From: Magnetococcales bacterium HCHbin5
Lineage (GTDB): Bacteria > Pseudomonadota > Magnetococcia > Magnetococcales > Magnetaquicoccaceae
NCBI GenBank assembly: GCA_002753505.1
Contig: PEAG01000010.1
Location: forward strand, 1-64,000
DNA: 64,000 nucleotides
Direction of reading: 5' to 3'
The position numbers and the translations under genes are program-made. Shown piece by piece: positions 9,860-17,374 of the stretch. Position 1 is the stretch's first letter; every line of letters begins with the position of its first letter. The notes beneath the pieces are model-generated. The model ran no database searches and had not been told where the DNA came from. It worked only from the letters and a program-made list of their open reading frames with translations.

Positions 9860-10261
9860 TTAAGTATTGATCGCCAGGACAAGTGCTTCCCTGGCTGCAA
9901 TCGCTTCTGCCTGGGCCGTGGCCAGCTCCACCTCCGCTTTTTCAAGCTGCTGGGTCAACTTTTCCAGCTCCAGTTTGGCCGTCTGAACCCGTTGCTGGGC
10001 ATGTACCTGGTTGATGATGGCATGGCCAATATCGGTCGAAGCCACCCAGGAGAGTACACGTTTGACAGCGAGCAGATTGTCGCTGATCACCCATTTGGTT
10101 TGACCTGATAAAATGGAGAGACGGTGTCTGCAGACCGTTTCCGAACCACCGTTCTCACAGCTGCATTGAGCCGTCACGTTGTCTGTCTCATCCCTGCGGA
10201 CGGTCACCGTGCAGTGGGGGGTGTTGCTGGAGACCTGGACAATAAAATTCAATTCATCCAT
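9860..10261 (-). CDS. Small SWIM-type zinc-finger protein with C-terminal coiled coil
   Basis: About 133 aa. Near residue 33 is CSCENGGSETVCRH, which fits the SWIM pattern C-x-C-x(n)-C-x-H, a zinc-binding motif known in DNA- or protein-binding proteins. The last 50 residues (LELEKLTQQLEKAEVELATA and on) form an Ala/Glu/Leu-rich coiled coil. The middle contains WVISDNLLAVKRVLSW and is not recognised. The track begins at a TTG (10282); ATGs at 10270 and 10261 are likelier, and the AAAGGG upstream has usable spacing only to 10261. The receiver gene follows after 36 bp, so the two probably act together. I would guess that the coiled coil dimerises the protein and the receiver controls it, but this is inference. 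Confidence 0.7.
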   Translation of the reverse strand: MDELNFIVQVSSNTPHCTVTVRRDETDNVTAQCSCENGGSETVCRHRLSILSGQTKWVISDNLLAVKRVLSWVASTDIGHAIINQVHAQQRVQTAKLELEKLTQQLEKAEVELATAQAEAIAAREALVLAINT

Positions 10262-10343
10262 GACAGGCATGCCCTTTATCAATCAATGTTTGCGCGTTTG
10301 TTCATGATCAGTTTAAAAACGGCTTTCCCACCCGATTCATTGC

Positions 10344-11849
10344 CTACGTACCACAAAATGTTTGATATTTTTCTTGAAAAGGGGGGGGAGGAGCGGCATA
10401 ACGGCTCCCATCGGCATCTTCATGCCACGGGTGACTCAGCACCCCAAGCAGGGCCTGAAAGGGCTCCATATCCCCTCCTTGCAAAGCGGCATCCAGCACC
10501 TTTTCCACCCAATAGTTGCGCGGAATGCAGGCCGGATTGACCCGCTGCATGCTGGCCAACCGCGTTTTGTCATCCAACCGCTCCTGCCGCAAGCGGGCTC
10601 GCCACCGCATCGCCCAACCATCGTAAGCGGCAGGGTCCGAAAACAGGCTGCGAACCGCCTCATCCGCGCCGGGCTCTACCGCTGCGGCTGCGAGTCGCCG
10701 GAAGGTCAGGGTATAATCGGCTGCACCGTTTTGCATGGCCGCAAGCAGCTCCTGGACAAGCCCGGCATCCTCGGGGGCAGCCGAGGCCAAACCGAGTTTT
10801 TGCCGCATGCCCGCCAGCCAGTGGTGGGAAAAGCGTTCAAAAAAACCCTCAACAACCGCCTTGGACCGTTCCAGTGCCACTTTATCGTCCAACGCCATGA
10901 TTGGCAACAGGGTTTCCGCCAGTCGTGCCAGATTCCAGGCAGCGATTTGCGGTTGGTTGGCAAAGGCGTACCGGCCCCACTGGTCGATGGAGCTGAAAAG
11001 TGTCGCCGGGTGATAGCTGTCCATGAAGGCACAAGGACCATAATCGATCGTTTCGCCGGCTATGGCCATGTTGTCGGTATTCATTACCCCATGGACAAAA
11101 CCCACCTGCATCCAGCGGGCAACCAGCATCGCCTGTCGCTCGGCAACCGCCTGCAACAGCGCGAGGTAGGGATCACCCTGGGGCTCCAGAGCGGAAAAAT
11201 GGCGCTCAATCACGTAATCCGCCAGGGTGCGCACCCCTGCATAATCCCCCCGACAGGCAAAATACTGAAAGGTGCCGATACGCACATGGCTGGCAGCCAC
11301 CCGGGTCAGGAGTGCCCCTGGAAATCGCTCCTCCCGTATGACCGACTCCCCCGTCGTGACCGCTGCCAGGGACCGGGTGGTAGGAATACCCAGGGCGTGC
11401 ATGGACTCTGAAACCAGATATTCCCGCAATACGGGACCAAGCCATGCCCGGCCATCACCCTGACGAGAAAAAGGGGTTTTTCCCGACCCCTTCAGTTGAA
11501 TATCTCGCCGTTTGCCCTGACGATCGATCACCTCCCCCAGCAATATGGCGCGTCCGTCGCCCAACTGAGGTACAAAATGTCCAAACTGGTGTCCCGCGTA
11601 GGCCAGTGCAATCGGCTCCGCATCCGCCGGCAACAGATTGCCCGCAAACAGTTGATGCGCCCAGGGTTCCAGCTCGGATGGCGCAAGGCCAAGCTCCTCG
11701 GCCAAGGCCGCATTGAACAGCAACAGATGCGGGTCGGCGACCGGAACAGGGGCAAGACGGGCATAAAAACGGGATGGCAAACGCTGATAACTGTTATCAA
11801 AACCAAAGAAAACCCGGGGTGGCCCCATCGTTGCCGTTTCAGCTTTCAT
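10344..11849 (-). CDS. selO: Protein adenylyltransferase SelO (YdiU/UPF0061 family)
   Basis: About 501 aa, the usual length of the family. SelO is a pseudokinase-fold enzyme that transfers AMP from ATP to Ser, Thr or Tyr of proteins involved in redox balance. Seen here: FDNSYQRLP near the N-terminus, the nucleotide-binding block DIQLKGSGKTPFSRQGDGRA, GVMNTDNMAIAGETIDYGP with the metal-binding Asp, and a C-terminal QTFCGT. Eukaryotic homologues carry selenocysteine near the C-terminus; here the position is an ordinary Cys. The ATG at 11849 overlaps the end of msrB by 11 bp; another ATG at 11828 lies just beyond it. The overlap with msrB suggests joint expression in oxidative repair. Confidence 0.92.
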   Translation of the reverse strand: MKAETATMGPPRVFFGFDNSYQRLPSRFYARLAPVPVADPHLLLFNAALAEELGLAPSELEPWAHQLFAGNLLPADAEPIALAYAGHQFGHFVPQLGDGRAILLGEVIDRQGKRRDIQLKGSGKTPFSRQGDGRAWLGPVLREYLVSESMHALGIPTTRSLAAVTTGESVIREERFPGALLTRVAASHVRIGTFQYFACRGDYAGVRTLADYVIERHFSALEPQGDPYLALLQAVAERQAMLVARWMQVGFVHGVMNTDNMAIAGETIDYGPCAFMDSYHPATLFSSIDQWGRYAFANQPQIAAWNLARLAETLLPIMALDDKVALERSKAVVEGFFERFSHHWLAGMRQKLGLASAAPEDAGLVQELLAAMQNGAADYTLTFRRLAAAAVEPGADEAVRSLFSDPAAYDGWAMRWRARLRQERLDDKTRLASMQRVNPACIPRNYWVEKVLDAALQGGDMEPFQALLGVLSHPWHEDADGSRYAAPPPPFQEKYQTFCGT

Positions 11850-12240
11850 CGGGCACAAACTGCAAAGCCACCCCGTTGTTGCAATAGCGCAGGCCCGTGG
11901 GAGAAGGTCCATCCTTGAACAGATGCCCCTGGTGCCCTCCACAACGGGAGCAGTGATATTCTGTGCGTGGCATCAGCAACAAAAAATCCATCCGCGTCTC
12001 CACCCGCCCCTCGATGGCTGCAAAAAAGCTTGGCCAACCGGTGCCACTGTTGAATTTCATGGTGGCGTGGAACATCTCCTGACCGCAGCCCGCACAAAGA
12101 TAGCGTCCCGACCGCTTTTCGTCATTGAGCGGGCTGGAAAAGGGGGGTTCGGTACCCTCTTTGCGCAGCACCCGGAACTGTTCCGGTGTCAGTCGGTTTT
12201 GCCATTCGGCATCATTGTCAGGAAACATTTTTTCGCTCAT
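11839..12240 (-). CDS. msrB: Peptide-methionine (R)-S-oxide reductase MsrB
   Basis: 133 aa, complete. MsrB reduces the R epimer of methionine sulfoxide in proteins. The four structural zinc cysteines are Cys49 and Cys52 (CAGCG) and Cys97 and Cys100 (CSRCGGHQGH). The catalytic cysteine is Cys120 in GLRYCNNG, and FNSGTGWPSF is the substrate-side signature. No signal peptide, so it is cytoplasmic. It overlaps the start of selO by 11 bp, forming a two-gene redox unit. A potential resolving Cys was not assigned. Confidence 0.96.
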   Translation of the reverse strand: MSEKMFPDNDAEWQNRLTPEQFRVLRKEGTEPPFSSPLNDEKRSGRYLCAGCGQEMFHATMKFNSGTGWPSFFAAIEGRVETRMDFLLLMPRTEYHCSRCGGHQGHLFKDGPSPTGLRYCNNGVALQFVPDES

Positions 12241-12424
12241 CGGTCATTCCTGATTGGGGCTACTGCGTTGGCCTTCGTCGGTATGGAAAAAGCGGGCATA
12301 TGAACACGCTTTCAGGACACCGTCAACCCCGGCATCTTCCCAACGGCTGCCGATGATGTCAAGCGGGTCTGTATCAAACGAACCCGATTGTGTTATTCTC
12401 CCCCTGCGCCGATGGGAGGGCACC

Positions 12425-12484
12425 ATGTTTTCCAGACGGTCCGGCGCGATTATACCCACCCATTTTACGGGAGCCTGCTGTTGA
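12425..12484 (+). CDS. Possible 19-codon leader ORF coupled to the AhpD-like gene
   Basis: An ATG at 12425 follows GGGAGGG by 4 nt, a strong ribosome site. The frame encodes 19 residues (starting MFSRRSGAII) and ends at TGA 12482-12484, which overlaps the TTG proposed as the start of the next gene (TTGA). The arrangement would allow translational coupling. It could instead be chance, or a sign of a frameshift near the real start of the downstream gene. Confidence 0.25.
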   Translation: MFSRRSGAIIPTHFTGACC

Positions 12485-13005
12485 GTCACATCGATACGGA
12501 CGCACATTATCCTTACAGACACTATATCCGTCCGCTGCTGTTTTTATTGCGGCGCAAGACGGGCCATCTGACCGATCCGGTGAAGCTTTGGGGACGGATA
12601 CCCTCCGCCTTTTTGGGCTTTCTCTGGACATTGGGCAGTCTGGAACGGCGCGCCTCCCCTTTGAACGCGCAGCTGCGCGCCCTGCTTCGTACCCGCGTTT
12701 CGCAGCTGGACCTCTGCGCGTTTTGTATCGGCCTCAACGGCGGCAAGGCACTGGAACGGGGCGTCACAGAGGAAAAGCTGCTGGCACTGGCAGATTTTGC
12801 CACCTCTCCCCTGTATGATGAGGCAGAAAGGGTTGCCCTGCGCTATACCGAGGCGATCACCATGACCGGAGGCAAAGTGGAGTCCGGGTTGATGGATGCA
12901 CTGAAATGCCATTACAGCGACAATGAAATTATTGAACTCGCTGCCCTTGTGGCCCATCAAAACCTCTCCACCAGGTTTAACCGGGCCCTGGGTGTCAAAG
13001 AGTAG
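12481..13005 (+). CDS. AhpD-like / carboxymuconolactone decarboxylase family protein
   Basis: About 174 aa. The centre holds LDLCAFCIGLNGG with the redox CxxC at Cys79 and Cys82 and a nearby helical signature, as in AhpD-like alkylhydroperoxidases of the CMD superfamily. The N-terminal part (HYPYRHYIRPLLFLLRR) is basic and hydrophobic and not part of the core fold. Likely role: thiol-dependent peroxide reduction or a related redox reaction; the substrate is unknown. I place the start at TTG 12481, 7 nt after GGGAG. The alternatives are ATG 12412 and the track's TTG 12388, which add 23 or 31 unremarkable residues. It is divergent from the msrB-selO unit. Confidence 0.78.
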   Translation: MSHIDTDAHYPYRHYIRPLLFLLRRKTGHLTDPVKLWGRIPSAFLGFLWTLGSLERRASPLNAQLRALLRTRVSQLDLCAFCIGLNGGKALERGVTEEKLLALADFATSPLYDEAERVALRYTEAITMTGGKVESGLMDALKCHYSDNEIIELAALVAHQNLSTRFNRALGVKE

Positions 13006-13045
13006 GCGGGCTTCCATCCACAATATGCTGTACTGATCAGGATTT

Positions 13046-14266
13046 TTGCCCTTGTCCCTCCCCCTTTCATCGCGGCACGAAACATTTTTTCTGTTCACCC
13101 TTGCCGGCATCCAGTTTACCCATATTCTGGATTTCATGATCATGATGCCTCTGGGACCGCTCCTGATAGAGGCATTTGGCATTGACACACAGGCGTTTGG
13201 CCTGCTGGTGGCCTCCTACACTCTGAGTGCGGGCACAGCCAGCCTGTTGGTTGCAACCTTCATCGACCGCTTTGAGCGCAAAAAACTGCTGTTGGTTGTT
13301 TTTTTCCTGTTTGGTGCCTCGACGCTGGCCTGTGGGTTGGCAGCCAGCTATCCCGCCTTGCTGGTGGCACGCGGACTCTCAGGCACATTTGGGGGGGTAA
13401 TGGGTGCCATGGTGCAAACAATGATCGGCGATGTCATCCCCTACTCTCGTCGAGCCCGGGCCAGCGGCCTCGTTGCCGCCGCCTTCTCTGTCTCCACGGT
13501 GGCCGGAGTGCCCGTCTCGCTCTGGCTGGCCAACCATCTCCAATGGCGAACACCCTTCCTGCTGACTGCCGCCCTGACCGGCATCGTGATGCTGCCCGCT
13601 CTGCGAACATTGCCGGAGCTGCGTCAACACATCCACCACAAAAAACCGGCCCATGCGTTCTCGACCATGTTCATGGTATTAAGCGATTTCAATCATATCA
13701 AGACATTAATCTATTCCACTCTGATTATTTTTTCCGGCTTTACCGTCATCCCTTACATCACCCTGTATGCCGTTCACAACGTTGGCATTGCACAGTTCGA
13801 TATTCCGATCGTTTACCTTGTGGGAGGCACGGCGACCCTTTTTTCATCCCAGTTGATTGGTCGTTGGGCTGACCGGCGCGGCAAGGTCGAGGTTTATCGT
13901 CGACTGGCCCTGGCAACGACCATTCCACTCCTGGTCGTGACGCATGTCAGCAGTGCCACTTTGCCGATCTGGATACTCTGTACGACAACCTTTTTTGTCC
14001 TGGTTTCCGGCCGCATGATCCCGGCAATCACCATCATCACGGCGGCGGCCCAGCCGGGCTTGCGGGGTACCTTCATGTCACTGAATGCAACCGCTCAATC
14101 CCTGGCCATGGGGGCAGCGACGTTGCTGACCGGCTTTGTTGTCGGCCAGGAGAGTGGTGGACAGATCGTCGGATATGCCCAGGTCGGTTATATTGCCGTC
14201 CTGTCCAATCTGATGGCAATCTGGTTTGTTGGGCATATCACGATTCATGATCAGCATCGCTCATGA
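13046..14266 (+). CDS. Major facilitator superfamily transporter
   Basis: About 406 aa with twelve hydrophobic segments, the size and pattern of drug/H+ antiporter-type MFS exporters. Segment 1 contains LDFMIMMPLGP, the loop between helices 2 and 3 has DRFERKKLL, and helix 5 carries VAGVPVSLWLA. No in-frame ATG occurs before the second half of helix 1, so the start must be TTG at 13046 or 13052, with AGGA a few bases upstream. It follows the AhpD-like gene by 40 bp in the same direction. The substrate cannot be read from the sequence; related proteins export sugars or drugs. Confidence 0.88.
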   Translation: MPLSLPLSSRHETFFLFTLAGIQFTHILDFMIMMPLGPLLIEAFGIDTQAFGLLVASYTLSAGTASLLVATFIDRFERKKLLLVVFFLFGASTLACGLAASYPALLVARGLSGTFGGVMGAMVQTMIGDVIPYSRRARASGLVAAAFSVSTVAGVPVSLWLANHLQWRTPFLLTAALTGIVMLPALRTLPELRQHIHHKKPAHAFSTMFMVLSDFNHIKTLIYSTLIIFSGFTVIPYITLYAVHNVGIAQFDIPIVYLVGGTATLFSSQLIGRWADRRGKVEVYRRLALATTIPLLVVTHVSSATLPIWILCTTTFFVLVSGRMIPAITIITAAAQPGLRGTFMSLNATAQSLAMGAATLLTGFVVGQESGGQIVGYAQVGYIAVLSNLMAIWFVGHITIHDQHRS

Positions 14267-14329
14267 ATCAATTCTTTGCCCGCTTTGTCGGCATAAAGAT
14301 GCTGCCCTGCCCACATGCTTTAGGTGCTA

Positions 14330-14358
14330 TTGACAAACGCCACCAACCAAGGTACCCT
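14330..14358 (+). promoter_or_regulatory. Possible sigma-70 promoter upstream of the chemoreceptor
   Basis: TTGACA at 14330-14335 is followed after exactly 17 nt by TACCCT. The -35 is perfect but the -10 matches poorly. The 282-bp gap that contains it shows no gene. Confidence 0.2.
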
Positions 14359-14548
14359 GTTCCCCCTGTCATTGTAGCACTTTAACTCGTCAAATCGCGA
14401 CGGTCGCCTCACTGGGCAATACGAATCTACTGCTGTCCATCAAAGAGTGTACTTCTTAGACAAATGCGACAACCAAAACATGGATTGTCGGTGTGCGTCG
14501 TTCAAAAAGGGCCATTACCCGTTCCTAATTCTTGCCAGGGGATAAAAA

Positions 14549-16252
14549 ATGCAGTGGATCAAAGACGTAAAAATTGGATCAAAATTAATTATGGCGTTTT
14601 TGCTGGTCTCTCTGCTGATCGTTACGGTGGGATGGATTGGCATCGCCAATATGGGGGCATTGGATGAAGCGGATACCAACTTGTATGAGAAAGAGCTGCT
14701 CGGTGTCAGTGCCATCAAAGAGGCCAATATTAACCTGATCTACCTCACCCGTGCAGAGAGGGGCGTTTTGCTGGCTCCTACCAAAGAGGAGAAGGAGAAA
14801 CAGTTATCCCGGTTGTCTGTCTATTTTAACGAAATGCAAAAACAGTTGACCGAAGCCAAACCCCGGTTTGTCTCCGAAGCGGGCAAGGCTCTGTTGGCCA
14901 GGGTGGACGCCGCCATTGCAGACTGGAGACCGGTCCACGAAGAGATTATCCGGCGTGCCAAAAATGATGAGCTTTCCCAGTCAAAAGACTCCGTGACATT
15001 GGCCTTTGGAGCGGGCATAGAGAAGGTGAAGGTATTGGACGACCTGCTCAGCGAGTTGGCCAATCAGAAGGAGGCCCGTGCCAAACAGGCTTCGGACGAA
15101 AACTCCCAGCTTTACCAGCATAGCCGCACCATCATGATCAGCCTGATCCTGGTCGCCCTGGTTCTGGGCATGGCGATGGGGTACGGCATCTCCCGTTCCA
15201 TCACCGTTCCACTCAACGAAAGTGTATCGTTGGCGGAAGCGTTGGCTGATGGCGACCTGGCGCAATCCATCCAGGTGAACCGGAAGGATGAGGTGGGGCG
15301 TCTGGGTGATGCCATGAACGGATTGGCGGCTAAATTGCGTGAGGTGATTGGCGAGATCGCTACCGCAGCAGAGCAGGTTTCCATCGGCAGCAACGAGATC
15401 TCGGACGCTGCGCAGAGTCTCTCCCAGGGTGCGACCCAGCAGGCGGCCTCTGTGGAGGAGACTTCGTCGTCGATGGAAGAGATGTCATCCAACATCAGTC
15501 AGAACACCGATAATGCTGGCACAACCCAGATGATCTCACAAAAGGCCGCCAAGGATGCGGCCGAGGGCGGTTCTGCGGTCAACCAGGCCGTGCAGGCCAT
15601 GAAGGAGATCGCCTCCAAGATCGGTATCATCGAGGAGATTGCCCGACAGACCAATCTGTTGGCCCTGAATGCCGCCATTGAGGCGGCCCGTGCCGGTGAA
15701 CACGGCAAGGGCTTTGCCGTCGTGGCCGCCGAGGTCAGAAAGTTGGCGGAGCGGAGCCAGACAGCAGCCGGAGAGATCAGCCATCTGTCCGCCTCCAGCG
15801 TCAGCATCGCAGAAAAGGCGGGGGGCATTATCAACAATCTGGTGCCTGACATTCAGAAAACGGCCAAACTTATTCAGGAAATCAACACATCCAGCCAGGA
15901 ACAAAACCAGGGAGCCGGTCAGATCAACCAGGCCATTCAGCAATTGGATCAGGTCATTCAGAGAAATGCGGGAGCCTCCGAAGAGATGGCTGCCACCGCC
16001 GAAGAGTTGAGTTCACAAGCCGACATGATGGCGCAATCCATCGCCTTCTTCAAACTCGGCCATCAAGGTGGTGGTGGCTCCGCCAAGCGGAAAGCGGCTC
16101 CAAAAACCGCGCAGAAGAGAACCATGGCCACCAAACAGCCAAGTCCCCCCCCTCAGAAGCGGGAGCAGATGGTGCTGGCCGCTCCGGCTCGCAAATCCGC
16201 AGGCGTTGACCTGAAGCTGACCCATTCAGACGATCAATTTGAATCTTTCTAA
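14549..16252 (+). CDS. Methyl-accepting chemotaxis protein
   Basis: 567 aa. Membrane helix 1 (about 13-33), a periplasmic four-helix-bundle sensor (about 35-190), membrane helix 2 (about 195-215), HAMP linker ([20 protein letters not shown]) and the cytoplasmic signalling domain. The hairpin tip reads [20 protein letters not shown] followed by [18 protein letters not shown], the CheA/CheW-binding signature. The tail after residue 510 is rich in Lys, Pro and Ala and ends without a CheR-docking pentapeptide. No che genes are next to it. AGGGG precedes the ATG. Two strong hairpins follow the stop. The four-helix-bundle sensor binds small ligands in relatives, but none can be assigned. Confidence 0.95.
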   Translation: MQWIKDVKIGSKLIMAFLLVSLLIVTVGWIGIANMGALDEADTNLYEKELLGVSAIKEANINLIYLTRAERGVLLAPTKEEKEKQLSRLSVYFNEMQKQLTEAKPRFVSEAGKALLARVDAAIADWRPVHEEIIRRAKNDELSQSKDSVTLAFGAGIEKVKVLDDLLSELANQKEARAKQASDENSQLYQHSRTIMISLILVALVLGMAMGYGISRSITVPLNESVSLAEALADGDLAQSIQVNRKDEVGRLGDAMNGLAAKLREVIGEIATAAEQVSIGSNEISDAAQSLSQGATQQAASVEETSSSMEEMSSNISQNTDNAGTTQMISQKAAKDAAEGGSAVNQAVQAMKEIASKIGIIEEIARQTNLLALNAAIEAARAGEHGKGFAVVAAEVRKLAERSQTAAGEISHLSASSVSIAEKAGGIINNLVPDIQKTAKLIQEINTSSQEQNQGAGQINQAIQQLDQVIQRNAGASEEMAATAEELSSQADMMAQSIAFFKLGHQGGGGSAKRKAAPKTAQKRTMATKQPSPPPQKREQMVLAAPARKSAGVDLKLTHSDDQFESF

Positions 16253-16267
16253 CATTTGGCGAGATGC

Positions 16268-16301
16268 ACGGTGTCGGGGATTGTCGATTCCCCGACACCG
16301 T
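16268..16301. terminator. Perfect 13-bp stem hairpin after the chemoreceptor gene
   Basis: ACGGTGTCGGGGA pairs perfectly with TCCCCGACACCGT around an 8-nt loop, 15 bp after the stop. No U-run follows, so it may slow RNA decay or terminate with help from a factor. Confidence 0.55.
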
Positions 16302-16327
16302 ACCCGGACTCATGGAAGGCGATTAAG

Positions 16328-16350
16328 CTGCCCCGGCGAAGCCGGGGCAG
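16328..16350. terminator. 10-bp stem hairpin with GAA loop between convergent genes
   Basis: CTGCCCCGGC-GAA-GCCGGGGCAG is a perfect, very GC-rich stem. It lies between the convergent chemoreceptor and the small secreted protein gene and could terminate in both directions. No long T-tract on either side. Confidence 0.55.
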
Positions 16351-16371
16351 GCGTTTACTGCGTGAATAGAA

Positions 16372-16635
16372 TTATTTCCAACCCGCTTTGCGATCACACT
16401 CCGCCTGCTCTTTGGGATGGCTCTTTTCCCACTGCGTGATCGATTTGGTCTCGTTCTCGTCCATCTTTTCGTTCATGCAGGTGCAATAGATGCTGACTGT
16501 CTCGGGAGCCACTTTGGCATTGGCATTATCTTGCATGCACTGGGCAATCCACTTCATGTCATCTGCACCCGCATAGGCCACGCCACTGACCAACACGGAA
16601 CCAACGAGGAGAACCATCACTGATTTCAATTTCAT
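16372..16635 (-). CDS. Small secreted four-cysteine protein (paralogue of 47712-48020)
   Basis: 87 aa. The signal peptide has a Lys-rich N-terminus and a hydrophobic core ending in VAYA, with cleavage likely after residue 22. The mature part is only about 65 residues and has four cysteines at 33, 51, 53 and 80, spacing C-x17-C-x-C-x26-C. Key stretches are QCMQDNANAKV, YCTCMNEKM, SITQWE and HPKEQAEC. A lipoprotein elsewhere in this window repeats the spacing and most of these residues, so this is a real family. I do not recognise it. Even numbers of cysteines in an exported protein suggest disulfides or a metal or heme site, but there is no CxxCH. The ATG at 16635 follows GAGG by 9 nt; the longer ORF in the track lacks sense. 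Rubrerythrin lies upstream on the same strand. Confidence 0.8.
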   Translation of the reverse strand: MKLKSVMVLLVGSVLVSGVAYAGADDMKWIAQCMQDNANAKVAPETVSIYCTCMNEKMDENETKSITQWEKSHPKEQAECDRKAGWK

Positions 16636-16846
16636 CTTTCGTGACCTCAAATAGTGGTGATTTAGAGAGAACCGATTGTTTACCCAACGAACCAACTGCT
16701 GATACCAAGTCGCCATCGGGGTACAAACCACGAAACCACAACCAAAAACCCCAACAGCGGCGGGGATTCTACTGTTTTCCGTATCGCAAAGCAAGGATGA
16801 CCGCGCTGCTTCCCGACAAAGCCTGGCCAACGGCCTCATCGTTCAC

Positions 16847-17344
16847 TTACATCTTGACATATTTGTCCTTTTTCACATTGCAAACCGGGCACTGCTCTGG
16901 CGGTTGGCCAAACTCCACGTGCCCACAAACCGGACAAAGGTAAATATCCACCCCCGCCAGATCCTGCCCGTTGGCAACGGCGGCCAGGGCCTGCTCGAAC
17001 AGGCGGTGATGAATTTTTTCCACCTCCATGGCACTCTGCATGGATTGGGCGGCCCGCTTGTTGCCATCCTGCTGGGCCTCGGCCACAAAGCCAGGGTACA
17101 TGGTGGTGAATTCATGGGCCTCCCCCGCAATAGCCGCCTGCAAATTTTCCACTGTCCCCCCCACCCCATCCATCGCTCTGAGATGGGCATGCGCATGAAT
17201 GGTCTCCGCCTCGGCCACCGCCCGAAACAATCTTGCCACCTGGGCAAACCCCTCTTTTTCCGCTTTGGCGGCAAAGGCCAGGTATTTCCGGTTTGCCTGG
17301 CTCTCACCCGCAAAAGCGTGCTGCAAATTTTCTTGTGTACTCAT
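16847..17344 (-). CDS. Rubrerythrin
   Basis: 165 aa. The N-terminal ferritin-like four-helix bundle carries the di-iron carboxylates and histidines in AGESQANRKYL, EAETIHAHAHL, GEAHEFTTMYP and EVEKIHHRLF. The C-terminal rubredoxin-like domain has two cysteine pairs, CPVCG and CPVC, for one iron. Rubrerythrins reduce hydrogen peroxide in the cytoplasm of anaerobes and microaerophiles, with electrons from rubredoxin or NAD(P)H systems. The start MSTQEN is preceded by GGAG at 6 nt. It is the first gene of a possible pair with the secreted four-cysteine protein, 211 bp downstream. Confidence 0.95.
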   Translation of the reverse strand: MSTQENLQHAFAGESQANRKYLAFAAKAEKEGFAQVARLFRAVAEAETIHAHAHLRAMDGVGGTVENLQAAIAGEAHEFTTMYPGFVAEAQQDGNKRAAQSMQSAMEVEKIHHRLFEQALAAVANGQDLAGVDIYLCPVCGHVEFGQPPEQCPVCNVKKDKYVKM

Positions 17345-17374
17345 CATCTTCTCCATGATTAAAGCAAGGTGAGA

